A stretch of DNA of 64,000 nucleotides, from NCBI RefSeq assembly GCF_015070385.1, contig NZ_JADCSA010000010.1, positions 1-64,000 of the forward strand. Direction: 5' to 3'. The notes beneath the pieces are model-generated. The model was given only the letters and a program-made list of their open reading frames with translations. It searched no databases and was not told the DNA's origin. Below are positions 27,161 through 34,760 of the stretch, piece after piece. A program made the position numbers and the translations under genes. Positions within the stretch are counted from its first letter, which is position 1. Each line of letters opens with the position of its first letter. Origin of the DNA: Nocardioides malaquae. Lineage in GTDB: Bacteria > Actinomycetota > Actinomycetes > Propionibacteriales > Nocardioidaceae.

Positions 27161-27964
27161 ATGGCAGCCGAGCACCACCCCCAGGTGACCGCCTTCGGGC
27201 GACGCGTGGAGAAGTGGGTGCGCGACTCGGCGGAGCTGCGGGCCTGGCTGCAGCAGACCCGCGGCCTCGGGGTGCCCGCGACGCCGGAGGAGGCGGCGCT
27301 ACGCCGCTACCAGCAGTCACGGCGCAAGGAGGTCGCCCTCCCCCACCCGTCGGTGACCCCGGCGCGCTACGAGGCGCTGCAGGCGCGTCACCGGGAGGTC
27401 AACCGGCGGCTCGCCCTGGCCGTGCTGCTGATCCCCGCGGTCGTCCTGCTCGCCATCGCCGTCAACCCGATGGCGGCCCAGTTGACCGTCGCCGCACTGG
27501 TGCTGCCCCTCCTCGGCCTCGCCGCGCACGACTCACGCCTGCTCTCCCGCCTCACCGAGGAGCGCCACCTCTCACTCAGCGGGGGGCTCGCCGACGCCTG
27601 GGGCGACTGGGTCCGGGTACGCACCGAGCTCGAGGCGCTCGACCACGCCTCGCAGGCCCGAGCCGCGCTGAGCATCAACGAGGCCCGGATGCAGGCGCTG
27701 GTGATGACGTTGGCCCGCGCCGAGGCGCGACCCGGCCACCGCGACACCGAGGAGCACGCCGCCTCACGCCAGTGGGTCTACCGGACCGCTGCCAAGGCCG
27801 TCGCGCTGGCCGAGGCCGAGCGTGAGCTCGAGGCCGCGACCCAACGTCACCTCGACGCCGGCGACTTGCAGATGGCGCCCGACGGTGACCCCGCCGCCCT
27901 CGACGACGCGCTGCACGCGACCCGAGAGATCACCCGCGGCATGGAGCCACCTCGGTTGGGCTGA
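27161..27964 (+). CDS. Membrane protein with two helices and long flanking helical regions
   Basis: The product is 267 residues. Two adjacent hydrophobic segments (about residues 85-105, LALAVLLIPAVVLLAIAV, and 107-123, MAAQLTVAALVLPLLGL) form a hairpin. Charged helical regions lie on both sides; about 130-230 is probably coiled coil and rich in Ala, Arg and Glu. It begins 5 bp after the previous stop, as the last gene of the SPFH cassette. No family recognised. Confidence 0.72.
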   Translation: MAAEHHPQVTAFGRRVEKWVRDSAELRAWLQQTRGLGVPATPEEAALRRYQQSRRKEVALPHPSVTPARYEALQARHREVNRRLALAVLLIPAVVLLAIAVNPMAAQLTVAALVLPLLGLAAHDSRLLSRLTEERHLSLSGGLADAWGDWVRVRTELEALDHASQARAALSINEARMQALVMTLARAEARPGHRDTEEHAASRQWVYRTAAKAVALAEAERELEAATQRHLDAGDLQMAPDGDPAALDDALHATREITRGMEPPRLG

Positions 27965-27974
27965 CGCCCAACCG
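27953..27974. terminator. Bidirectional hairpin between converging stop codons
   Basis: CGGTTGGGC and GCCCAACCG form a perfect 9-bp stem around a 4-nt loop that contains the TGA of the rightward gene. The stop of the leftward Crp/Fnr gene begins at the next base. There is no U-tract, which is usual for actinobacteria. An alternative stem CTGACG/CGTCAG overlaps it. Confidence 0.65.
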
Positions 27975-28754
27975 TCAGCTCCAGGCCTCCTGCTCCAAGG
28001 CATCGCGATCCAGCAGGGCCGTCCACCGGCGCCCCGAGTCGACGATCCCCGCACGCTTCCACCGACTCATCACCCGCGACACCGACTCCGGTGTCGACCG
28101 CGCCAACCCGGCCAGGTCAGCCCGAGACAGCGGCACCTCCAGCAGGATGCCGTCGGCGCCACGGTCCTTGCCGAGCTTGTCCGCGAGACGCAGCAGCACC
28201 GAGGCGACCCGTTGCGCCACGGTCTCGGTGGTCTCCCCCACGTCGGCCTGCGCCCGCGCCAACCGGTCCGCCACGTCGTCCAGCACTCGCAACCCGACCC
28301 GGGCGTCGCGGGCCAGCACCTTGCGGAAGTCGGCCTGCCCGATCCGCAGCACACAGCTGTTGACCAGCGCGGTGGCGCTCTGCCGGTGCTCCGGCTCCCC
28401 CGACGCGCCCACGGCGCCGCACACCTCGCCGGGCACCAGGATGTCGGTGACCGTCTCCGTGCCGTCCGCCGTGGACTGCGACACCTTCACGCGGCCCTCC
28501 GCGACGACGTACAACGCATCAGCCACGTCGCCTGCCAGGAAGATCGTCTCGCCCTCCGCGTAGGTGGACGTACGCATCAACGCGTCGACGGCGTCGAGCT
28601 CCGGCTCGGTGAGGTCGACAAAGTAGGGCGCCCGGGACAACACGTGCAGCCGCACCGGGCGCGGACACTCGTGCGGGAGGGTGATCTCCTCGAGCGGGAT
28701 CGAGCGCCGGTGACCGGCGCTCGGGGAGGACACCTCCGCGCGCTGCGACACCAT
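27975..28754 (-). CDS. Crp/Fnr family transcription regulator
   Basis: The product is 259 residues: an N-terminal cyclic-nucleotide-binding-like beta roll (about 40-150, with EGETIFLAGDVADALYVVAEGRVKV) and a C-terminal winged helix. The recognition helix reads STPESVSRVMSRW, giving the E-xx-S-R signature of FNR-type DNA recognition. Only one Cys (HEC, about residue 30) lies near the N terminus, so an FNR-style [4Fe-4S] cluster with three N-terminal cysteines is not supported; the signal is unknown. I chose ATG 28754 for its AAGGAGG ribosome site; upstream in-frame codons lack one. Its own -10 is probably TAGGGT at 28801-28796. It faces the HMA chaperone gene across an FNR-like operator. Confidence 0.9.
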   Translation of the reverse strand: MVSQRAEVSSPSAGHRRSIPLEEITLPHECPRPVRLHVLSRAPYFVDLTEPELDAVDALMRTSTYAEGETIFLAGDVADALYVVAEGRVKVSQSTADGTETVTDILVPGEVCGAVGASGEPEHRQSATALVNSCVLRIGQADFRKVLARDARVGLRVLDDVADRLARAQADVGETTETVAQRVASVLLRLADKLGKDRGADGILLEVPLSRADLAGLARSTPESVSRVMSRWKRAGIVDSGRRWTALLDRDALEQEAWS

Positions 28755-28795
28755 CCACGCCTCCTTCTCGGCCCCTTCTCGGCTCCGTCCGCCCG

Positions 28796-28801
28796 ACCCT
28801 A
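28796..28801 (-). promoter_or_regulatory. -10 of the Crp/Fnr gene
   Basis: TAGGGT on the minus strand lies about 40 bp before the chosen ATG, with AAGGAGG between them. The FNR-like operator centre is roughly 46 bp upstream of the expected start, so autoregulation is possible. Confidence 0.45.
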
Positions 28802-28828
28802 ACCCCACAGAAAACTCATGACCGTTGA

Positions 28829-28842
28829 TTGACGGCCGTCAT
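28829..28842. promoter_or_regulatory. FNR/Crp-type operator
   Basis: TTGACGGCCGTCAT contains a perfect 12-bp palindrome (TGACGGCCGTCA) and fits the TTGA-N6-TCAA pattern of FNR-class regulators with one end mismatch. It sits between the regulator gene and the HMA gene. Its centre falls about 41.5 bp before the predicted start of the HMA transcript, the classical activator position. Confidence 0.65.
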
Positions 28843-28870
28843 GTGACCGGACGCCGGATCTTCCTACGTT
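28842..28870 (+). promoter_or_regulatory. Promoter of the HMA chaperone-ATPase unit
   Basis: TGTGAC (28842-28847), a 17-bp spacer and TACGTT (28865-28870) form a weak -35 with a good -10. Transcription is expected to start near 28877. A poor -35 with an operator just upstream fits activator dependence. Confidence 0.55.
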
Positions 28871-28877
28871 GGAAGCA

Positions 28878-28896
28878 CTGAGGGAGACCCCCTCAG
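28878..28896 (+). other. Hairpin at the predicted 5' end of the HMA mRNA
   Basis: CTGAGGG and CCCTCAG form a perfect 7-bp stem with a 5-nt loop, starting at about +2 of the predicted transcript. A stem at the extreme 5' end often protects mRNA from decay. Confidence 0.45.
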
Positions 28897-28919
28897 AAAC
28901 CACCCGAAGGAAGGTCATC

Positions 28920-29159
28920 ATGAACACCACCAGCTCCAGCTCCGTGCACACCGTCTTCCGCGCCGAGGGCTTCTCCTGCCCCTCCTGCGTCGGCAAGATC
29001 GAGAAGCAGGTCGGCCGGCTCGACGGCGTCGAGGCGGTCAGCGTCAAGTTCGCCTCCGGACGCGTCGAGGTCGACCACGACCCCTCGCGCGCCAGCACCG
29101 ACGCCATCGTCGCCGCGATCGCCAAGGCCGGCTACAAGGCCGCACCCTCCGCCTTCTGA
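28920..29159 (+). CDS. HMA-domain metal chaperone (CopZ-like)
   Basis: The 79-residue product is a single heavy-metal-associated domain with beta-alpha-beta-beta-alpha-beta layout. The metal-binding loop is GFSCPSC (Cys about 22 and 25), a variant of GMTCxxC. ATG 28920 is preceded by GAAGGAAGG. The next gene encodes a P1B ATPase with no HMA domain of its own, so this protein probably serves as its detached metal donor or sensor. It is likely activated by the neighbouring Crp/Fnr protein. Confidence 0.87.
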   Translation: MNTTSSSSVHTVFRAEGFSCPSCVGKIEKQVGRLDGVEAVSVKFASGRVEVDHDPSRASTDAIVAAIAKAGYKAAPSAF

Positions 29160-29180
29160 GCTGCCTTCTGAGCGGGCTCC

Positions 29181-29197
29181 GACTCGTCCACCGAGTC
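29181..29197 (+). other. Intergenic stem-loop between HMA and ATPase genes
   Basis: GACTCG and CGAGTC pair with a 5-nt loop; outer GGGC/GCCC bases can extend the stem with bulges. It could be a partial terminator or processing site that gives the small chaperone more mRNA than the pump. Confidence 0.4.
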
Positions 29198-29251
29198 TCC
29201 AGGCCCGAGTCCATCCCTGAGCGTCTTCACCACCCCTCGAAAGGCGTCACC

Positions 29252-31237
29252 ATGAATCCCCTCACCCACTGGCTGCGCGGCCCGTGGTCCACCCCGGCCG
29301 TGGCCGGACTGCTCATTGCCGTCGCGGCCGCCCTCTCCTTCGCCCAAGGCGTCAACCCGTTCTCGGGCGGGCACGCCGAGGTCGGCCTCCCCTCCGAGGC
29401 CTCCACCGCCCTGATGGCCTCCGACCTGCTCATGGTCGTCGCGGCCGTCGTGGCAGGAGTGCCCATCCTCCTCAGCGCCGTGCGGGCCCTGCAGGTCAAG
29501 AACATCTCCATCGACCTCCTGGTGTCCATCGCCGCCTCCGGCGCCATCGTGATCGGTGAGTACTGGGAGGCCGCGGCGGTCACCTTCCTCTTTGCCGTGG
29601 GCCACGCCCTCGAGGCCCGCACCATGGACCGCACCCGGTCGGCGCTGGCCGAGCTGGTCGCGGTCGCCCCCGACGTGGCCGTCGTGATGCGCGACGGCCA
29701 CCAGGTCGAGGTGCCGGCCGCCCAGGTCACCCCCGACGAGATCGTGCTCGTCAAGAACGGCGCCAAGGTGCCCGTCGACGGCGTCGTCGTCGACGGCACC
29801 GGTGCACTCGACCAGGCATCGGTGACCGGAGAGTCGATCCCGGTCGAGAAGTCGGCCGGCGACCAGGTGTTCGCCGGCACCATCTCCGCCGGCGGATTCC
29901 TGCAGGTGCGCGCCACCGGGATCGGTGCGGACACCACGTTGGCCCGGATCATCCACCGCGTCGAGGAGGCCCAGGACGCCAAGGCCAGGACGCAGTCGTT
30001 CCTGGAGAAGTTCTCCGCCTGGTACACCCCCGGCGTCATGGCCCTGGCCCTGGTCACCGGTCTGGTCACCGGTGACGTCGTGCTCGCCCTGACCCTGCTG
30101 GTCATCGGCTGCCCCGGTGCACTGGTGATCTCCATCCCCGTCGCCCTGGTCGCCGGCATCGGCCGCGGCGCCAAGGACGGCATCCTCGTCAAGGGCGGCG
30201 AACACCTCGAGACCAGCGCCAAGATCAGCGCCGTCGCGCTCGACAAGACCGGCACCCTCACCGAGGGCGCACCTCAGCTGACCGACGTGAGCGTGCTGGA
30301 TCCTGCGCTGGGCCGCGCCGACGTCCTGCGGTGGGCTGCCCGCGCCGAAGCCGGCTCCGAGCACCCCCTCGCCCGCCCGATCATCGAGGCCGCCCGCGCC
30401 GAGGGCCTGGACGTCGCCGGGCTGCCCGAGACCACCGAACCGGTCGTCGGCAAGGGCATCGTCGCCGTCGTCGACGGTCACCGCGTCGCCGTCGGCAACC
30501 TGCCGCTGCTCGCCGCCGCAGGCGTCACCGACGACGCGGGCGCTGGCGCCGAGGCCGACCGGCTCGCCGCCCAGGGGCGTACGCCCATGGTCGTCGCCCT
30601 GGACGGCCGCGTGATCGGTGTCGTGGCCGTCGCCGACCGGTTGCGCGATGACGCAGCCGAGATGGTCAGTCGGCTGCACGCCGCCGGGGTGGACAAGGTC
30701 GTCATGCTCACCGGCGACACCCAGCTGGTCGCCGACGCCGTGGCAGCCGCCGTCGGCCTCGACGACGTACGCGCCAACCTGCTGCCCGAGGACAAGCTCA
30801 CCGTCGTGCGCCAGCTGCAGGCCGAGGGTCACACCGTGGCCATGGTCGGCGACGGCGTCAACGACGCCCCCGCCCTGGCCGCCGCCGACATCGGGGTGTC
30901 GATGGGTGTCGCCGGCACCGGTGTCGCCATCGAGACCGCCGACATCGCGCTCATGCGCGACGACCTGCTCGCACTGCCGCAGGCCATCGACCTCTCCCGG
31001 TCGACCGTGGCGGTGATGCGTCAGAACATCGCCATCGCCCTGGTCACCGTGGTGGCGCTGGTCGCCGGGGTCTTCGCCGGAGGCGTCACCATGGCGATCG
31101 GGATGCTGGTGCACGAGGCGTCGGTGCTGCTGGTGATCGCCAACGCGATGCGGCTCCTGCGCCGCCGACGCCCCGCGCGCCCGACGACCGCACCCGTGGG
31201 TGAGGCCGCCGAGCTGACGCTGGAGCCGGTGCGCTGA
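29252..31237 (+). CDS. Heavy-metal P1B-type ATPase with CPG motif
   Basis: This 661-residue inner-membrane pump has the actuator motif SVTGESIPV, phosphorylation site DKTGTLTE (about residue 331), the P1B-specific SEHPLARPI and hinge GDGVNDAPAL. The membrane metal motif is CPGALVIS rather than CPC, CPH, SPC or TPC. The last helix pair carries MLVHEASVLLVI, closest to the HEGxT of P1B-4 pumps. There is no N-terminal HMA domain; the adjacent 79-residue HMA protein may replace it. The metal cannot be named from sequence: Zn, Co or Fe(II) are all possible. GAAAGG lies 7 nt before the ATG. Confidence 0.9.
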   Translation: MNPLTHWLRGPWSTPAVAGLLIAVAAALSFAQGVNPFSGGHAEVGLPSEASTALMASDLLMVVAAVVAGVPILLSAVRALQVKNISIDLLVSIAASGAIVIGEYWEAAAVTFLFAVGHALEARTMDRTRSALAELVAVAPDVAVVMRDGHQVEVPAAQVTPDEIVLVKNGAKVPVDGVVVDGTGALDQASVTGESIPVEKSAGDQVFAGTISAGGFLQVRATGIGADTTLARIIHRVEEAQDAKARTQSFLEKFSAWYTPGVMALALVTGLVTGDVVLALTLLVIGCPGALVISIPVALVAGIGRGAKDGILVKGGEHLETSAKISAVALDKTGTLTEGAPQLTDVSVLDPALGRADVLRWAARAEAGSEHPLARPIIEAARAEGLDVAGLPETTEPVVGKGIVAVVDGHRVAVGNLPLLAAAGVTDDAGAGAEADRLAAQGRTPMVVALDGRVIGVVAVADRLRDDAAEMVSRLHAAGVDKVVMLTGDTQLVADAVAAAVGLDDVRANLLPEDKLTVVRQLQAEGHTVAMVGDGVNDAPALAAADIGVSMGVAGTGVAIETADIALMRDDLLALPQAIDLSRSTVAVMRQNIAIALVTVVALVAGVFAGGVTMAIGMLVHEASVLLVIANAMRLLRRRRPARPTTAPVGEAAELTLEPVR

Positions 31238-31633
31238 TCAGCAGCAGGTGGACTCGGCCTGGGCCTCGAGGACGTCGCGGATCGAGACGAACCCGACGAC
31301 CTCGGCCCGGTCGACCACCGGCAGGTGGCGCACCGCGGCTTCGCGCATCAGCGCGGCGGCGTGCTCCACGGTGTCCTCGGGGGTGACCGTGACGGGCTGC
31401 GTGCTCATCATGTCGCCGGCACGCTTGTGCTCGGGGTCCGCGCCGGCGGCGACCTGGCGGACCACGTCGCGCTCCGCGATCACTCCGATGAGGTGACTGC
31501 CCTCCATGACCGCGAGCGCACCCACTTCGTCGGCGACGAGCGCCTCGGCGACCTGCCGCAGGGACGTGGACTCGGCGACCACGGCCACCGGCCACTTCAT
31601 GAGGGACTTGACCGTGACGTCTGATGCAGACAT
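31238..31633 (-). CDS. Two-CBS-domain protein
   Basis: The 131-residue product is a tandem CBS pair (about 8-60 and 72-125), a module that usually binds adenine nucleotides. Segments LIGVIAERDVVRQV and VVGFVSIRDVLEA are typical. It ends in Cys-Cys, a possible thiol switch or metal site. ATG 31633 has a strong AAGGAGG. Its stop codon abuts that of the P1B ATPase in converging orientation. The context suggests a stress or redox role. Confidence 0.88.
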   Translation of the reverse strand: MSASDVTVKSLMKWPVAVVAESTSLRQVAEALVADEVGALAVMEGSHLIGVIAERDVVRQVAAGADPEHKRAGDMMSTQPVTVTPEDTVEHAAALMREAAVRHLPVVDRAEVVGFVSIRDVLEAQAESTCC

Positions 31634-31717
31634 GGCGTTCGACCTCCTTGAGTCGTGCCTTCATCGTCCCACCGCGACCTCGGTAAGTCGCTCGTTCCGA
31701 CTGTGACCTCGGCGACC

Positions 31718-31733
31718 CGGAGGAGCCCCTCCG
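31718..31733 (-). terminator. Hairpin after the lipoprotein gene
   Basis: CGGAGG and CCTCCG form a 6-bp stem with a 4-nt loop, 8 bp past the lipoprotein stop and upstream of the CBS gene on the same strand. No U-tract is present. Confidence 0.45.
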
Positions 31734-31741
31734 AGCAAGCG

Positions 31742-32731
31742 TCAGCCGGCCTCGTCGGTGTCGCCGGGGTCGGTGTCGCCGGGGTCGGCGTCGTCGTTCA
31801 CCTCGCGGCACTGCTGCCCGAAGTCGTCGAGGAGACGGCGCCCCACGGCGCTGGTCGAGAAGTAGCAGTCACCGGCGGACATCATCGCGTGGTAACTGCG
31901 GCGGCCGTTGACGTCGTAGAAGGCCTTCCTCGCACCGCCCAGCAGCGCGAGGTGCTGCTCGGCCATCGCCGAGGCACGCTGGGGGTCAGTGCCGCGGGGC
32001 AGCTCCACCGCGACGAAGTCCTCGATGACCTGGACTCCCGCCCCCGGCGCTGCGGAGTCGCCCAGCTGGCGGAAGAGCCGGCGGTCCTTCGGCCCCGGGA
32101 AGCCGGTGGTGGCGCCCAACGACCACCGGGGCGCACGACGCGTCTCGACCCGCCATCCGGCCCTCTCGATGTCGCCGTGCTCCTGCTCGAGACGCGTCAA
32201 CGTCTCCAGCACCCGCTCGGCCCCGTCGCCGGGGCGCGCGGGCATCGGGGTCACCGTGAAGGTGGTCTCGACGTGGGGCCAGTTGGTGACGTCCTGGGTG
32301 TTGACATCAGCGCTCACGACCCCCTCCGGCAAGACCTCTGCGGCCCGGTCCAGGGCCTCCTCGACCGCAGTGACCTCCGCGTCCGGCTTGAAGCTGCGCA
32401 GGTGGACGACGTCGTCACCGAGGCGGACGGTCACGTCTCCCTCCTCCTGGTCATGGGTGCTGGAGAACGCCTCGTAGGCCCGCACGACCACCGCGACGGC
32501 GTCGGACGTCTCGGCCTCTTCCGTCATCTCGACCTCGATCGCGACCTTCGCCGAATCCAGCACGATCGGACCGGCGTAGTCGAGCTTGACCTGCGCCACG
32601 CCGGGCAGCGCCGCCAGGTCGCTGCGCAGCCGATCGGCGTCGGCCGAGTGGTCGGCGCCGGCGCACCCCACCAGCACGGCCGCCAGGGCGCCGAGTCCGA
32701 CAGGTCCGACGAACAGGCGTGAGGTCTTCAT
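31742..32731 (-). CDS. Putative lipoprotein of unknown function
   Basis: The product is 329 residues. A lipobox LVGC (Cys about 23) follows a hydrophobic signal segment, so it is expected to be anchored to the outer face of the membrane. The body alternates beta strands and helices, with two regions (about 45-160 and 160-280) that may be repeats of one fold. The C terminus ends in the acidic repeat DPGDTDPGDTDEAG, encoded by a short tandem DNA repeat. No family recognised. Confidence 0.75.
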   Translation of the reverse strand: MKTSRLFVGPVGLGALAAVLVGCAGADHSADADRLRSDLAALPGVAQVKLDYAGPIVLDSAKVAIEVEMTEEAETSDAVAVVVRAYEAFSSTHDQEEGDVTVRLGDDVVHLRSFKPDAEVTAVEEALDRAAEVLPEGVVSADVNTQDVTNWPHVETTFTVTPMPARPGDGAERVLETLTRLEQEHGDIERAGWRVETRRAPRWSLGATTGFPGPKDRRLFRQLGDSAAPGAGVQVIEDFVAVELPRGTDPQRASAMAEQHLALLGGARKAFYDVNGRRSYHAMMSAGDCYFSTSAVGRRLLDDFGQQCREVNDDADPGDTDPGDTDEAG

Positions 32732-32778
32732 CGCCCCAGCGTGGAGGATGCGTGCTCCGCTGTCATGGGCTCGCCTAC

Positions 32779-34710
32779 TCAGGCTCGCTCGCGGCTGAAC
32801 CGCCGGTGCAGCGCCAGCGCTCGCAACGCCGAGGCGATGGCCACCAGGTCGACGACCTCCTGCAGCAGCGCTCCCGCCACCGCCGGCAGGTGGCCGAAGG
32901 CCGCCACGAGCATGAGTCCGATCGAGATCACGATGCCCAGCCAGATCGACTGCAGGGCGATCGACACGGTGCGGCGCGACACCTCCATCACGTCGGCCAC
33001 CCGCCCCACGTCGTCGGAGGTGACGACGGCAGAGGCCGACTCACTGGCCGCCGTCGCGCCACGCCCCGCCAGAGCGATCCCGACATCGGCAGCGGCGAGC
33101 ACCGGCGCGTCGTTGATCCCGTCACCGACCATCAACACCGGACGCGGACGCAACGCACGCACGATCTCGACCTTGCCCTGCGGCGTGGTCTCGGCGTGCA
33201 CGCTGTCGGAGCCCCCAGCGATGCCCACCTCGCCGGCCACCGAATCGGCCGTCGAGGTGACGTCACCGGTGACGAGCACGAACTGGGTGACCCCGGCCGT
33301 ACGCATCCGCGCCACCGTCTGCGCTGCGTGCGGGCGCACCGGGTCCGACAGCACGACCACACCCGCGAGCTGGTCGTCGAGGGCGACGTAGACGGCCGTC
33401 TCCCCCGCGGTGAGCGTGGGCCGCTCCACCCGTCCCACGACCTCCTCGACGAAGGCGGGCTTGCCGACGCGGACCTGCCTGCCGTCGGTCAGGGTGGCGC
33501 GTACGCCGTTGGTGGCGACCTCCTCGGCCGAGGCGACGTGCGGCAGCTCCTGCCCCGCCCGCCGGACCGCGTCGATGATCGGTTGGGCGAAGACGTGCAC
33601 CGAGTGCTGCTCCGCGGCGGCGGCCAGCAGCAGCGTCTCCTCTTCCGAGCACGCCCCGGGGTGGACCGTGGCGACGACAGGCTTGCCCTGGGTCAGGGTG
33701 CCCGTCTTGTCGAAGGCTGCCGACCGCACCCGCGACAGGGTCTCGAGGGTGCCGCCCTCCTTGATGATGACGTTGATCCGGGCCGCCGAGCTCATGCCGC
33801 CGAGGAAGGCGATCGGCGCCGCGATGAGCAGCGGGCAGGGAGTGGCGACGACGAGCACCTCGGCGAACCGCACCGGGTCGCCGCTGAGCCACCAGGCCAG
33901 CCCGGCGATGGCCAACGACACCGCGGTGAAGGGGACGGCGTAGCGGTCGGCCAACCGGATCATCGGCGCCCGGGACCCCACGGCCTCCTCGACCAGCTGC
34001 ACGATCGTCGCGTACTGCGACTCCTGCGCGGTCCGCGTGGCCCTCATCGTGAAGGTCTCGGTGCCGTTCGTGGTGCCCGACAGCAGAGCGGCACCAGCGG
34101 CGTACGAAACCGGCAGCGGTTCGCCGGTGACCGACGACTCGTCGATCGAGGCGCGAGGCGAGAGCAGCACACCGTCGACGGGCAGGATCTCCGAGGAGCG
34201 CACCAGCAGCTCGTCGCCGACCTCCACCTCCGCCACCGGGACCTGCACGACGTGGCCGGTGCCGGGGTCGATGCGTTGCGCGAAGACCGGCGCCCGGTTG
34301 AGCAGGGTGTCCAGCGCCCGGCTGGCGCGGCGCCCGGCCCAGGCCTCCAACGCCTCGCCCCCGGTGAGCATGACCGCGATGATCAGCCCCGCGACGTACT
34401 CCTCGACCGCCAGCGTCGCGCCCATGGCGACCAGCGCCAGGATGTCCAGGCCCCAGTGGCCCGACATGAGGTCGCGGACCATGTCGACGGCGGTCGCGAC
34501 GATCACCACGCCGAGGACGACGACGGCGACCGCAGCCAGGGCGGTCGGTTGGCCGAGGGCCCACAGCGCGACCCCGGCCACCAGGCCCAGGACCGCGAGG
34601 ATTGTCAGTGCCCGCTGGAACCGGTAGGCAGCAGAGACCTCAGGCACGCCCCGGCCCCGCCGGCCGGTGGCCGCATTGATGCCGTAGCCACGTACGTACG
34701 CTCCTGGCAC
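32779..34710 (-). CDS. P1B-5-like metal ATPase lacking a hemerythrin domain
   Basis: The product is 643 residues. The phosphorylation site is DKTGTLTQ and the hinge GDGINDAPVL. The usual P1B HP dipeptide region reads EQHSVHVFAQPI. The membrane motifs are TPCPLLIA in the sixth helix and LLQEVVDLVAI (QExxD) near the end. This TPCP plus QExxD pair is described for the P1B-5 subclass (Nia-like, Ni/Fe), which usually carries a C-terminal hemerythrin domain; here the chain ends about 20 residues after QEVVD. I chose GTG 34710 because GAGGAG lies 7 nt upstream; GTG 34725 is an alternative. Export of Ni or Fe(II) is an inference. Confidence 0.85.
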   Translation of the reverse strand: MPGAYVRGYGINAATGRRGRGVPEVSAAYRFQRALTILAVLGLVAGVALWALGQPTALAAVAVVVLGVVIVATAVDMVRDLMSGHWGLDILALVAMGATLAVEEYVAGLIIAVMLTGGEALEAWAGRRASRALDTLLNRAPVFAQRIDPGTGHVVQVPVAEVEVGDELLVRSSEILPVDGVLLSPRASIDESSVTGEPLPVSYAAGAALLSGTTNGTETFTMRATRTAQESQYATIVQLVEEAVGSRAPMIRLADRYAVPFTAVSLAIAGLAWWLSGDPVRFAEVLVVATPCPLLIAAPIAFLGGMSSAARINVIIKEGGTLETLSRVRSAAFDKTGTLTQGKPVVATVHPGACSEEETLLLAAAAEQHSVHVFAQPIIDAVRRAGQELPHVASAEEVATNGVRATLTDGRQVRVGKPAFVEEVVGRVERPTLTAGETAVYVALDDQLAGVVVLSDPVRPHAAQTVARMRTAGVTQFVLVTGDVTSTADSVAGEVGIAGGSDSVHAETTPQGKVEIVRALRPRPVLMVGDGINDAPVLAAADVGIALAGRGATAASESASAVVTSDDVGRVADVMEVSRRTVSIALQSIWLGIVISIGLMLVAAFGHLPAVAGALLQEVVDLVAIASALRALALHRRFSRERA

Positions 34711-34760
34711 GGGGGCACTCCTCACGACTGACGTGGTCGCTCGCCACGCCGTGGCTGACG

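Noticed and set aside
27975-28754. Assignment of the regulator as a classical oxygen-sensing FNR
   Set aside because: Only one cysteine lies in the N-terminal region where FNR needs three.
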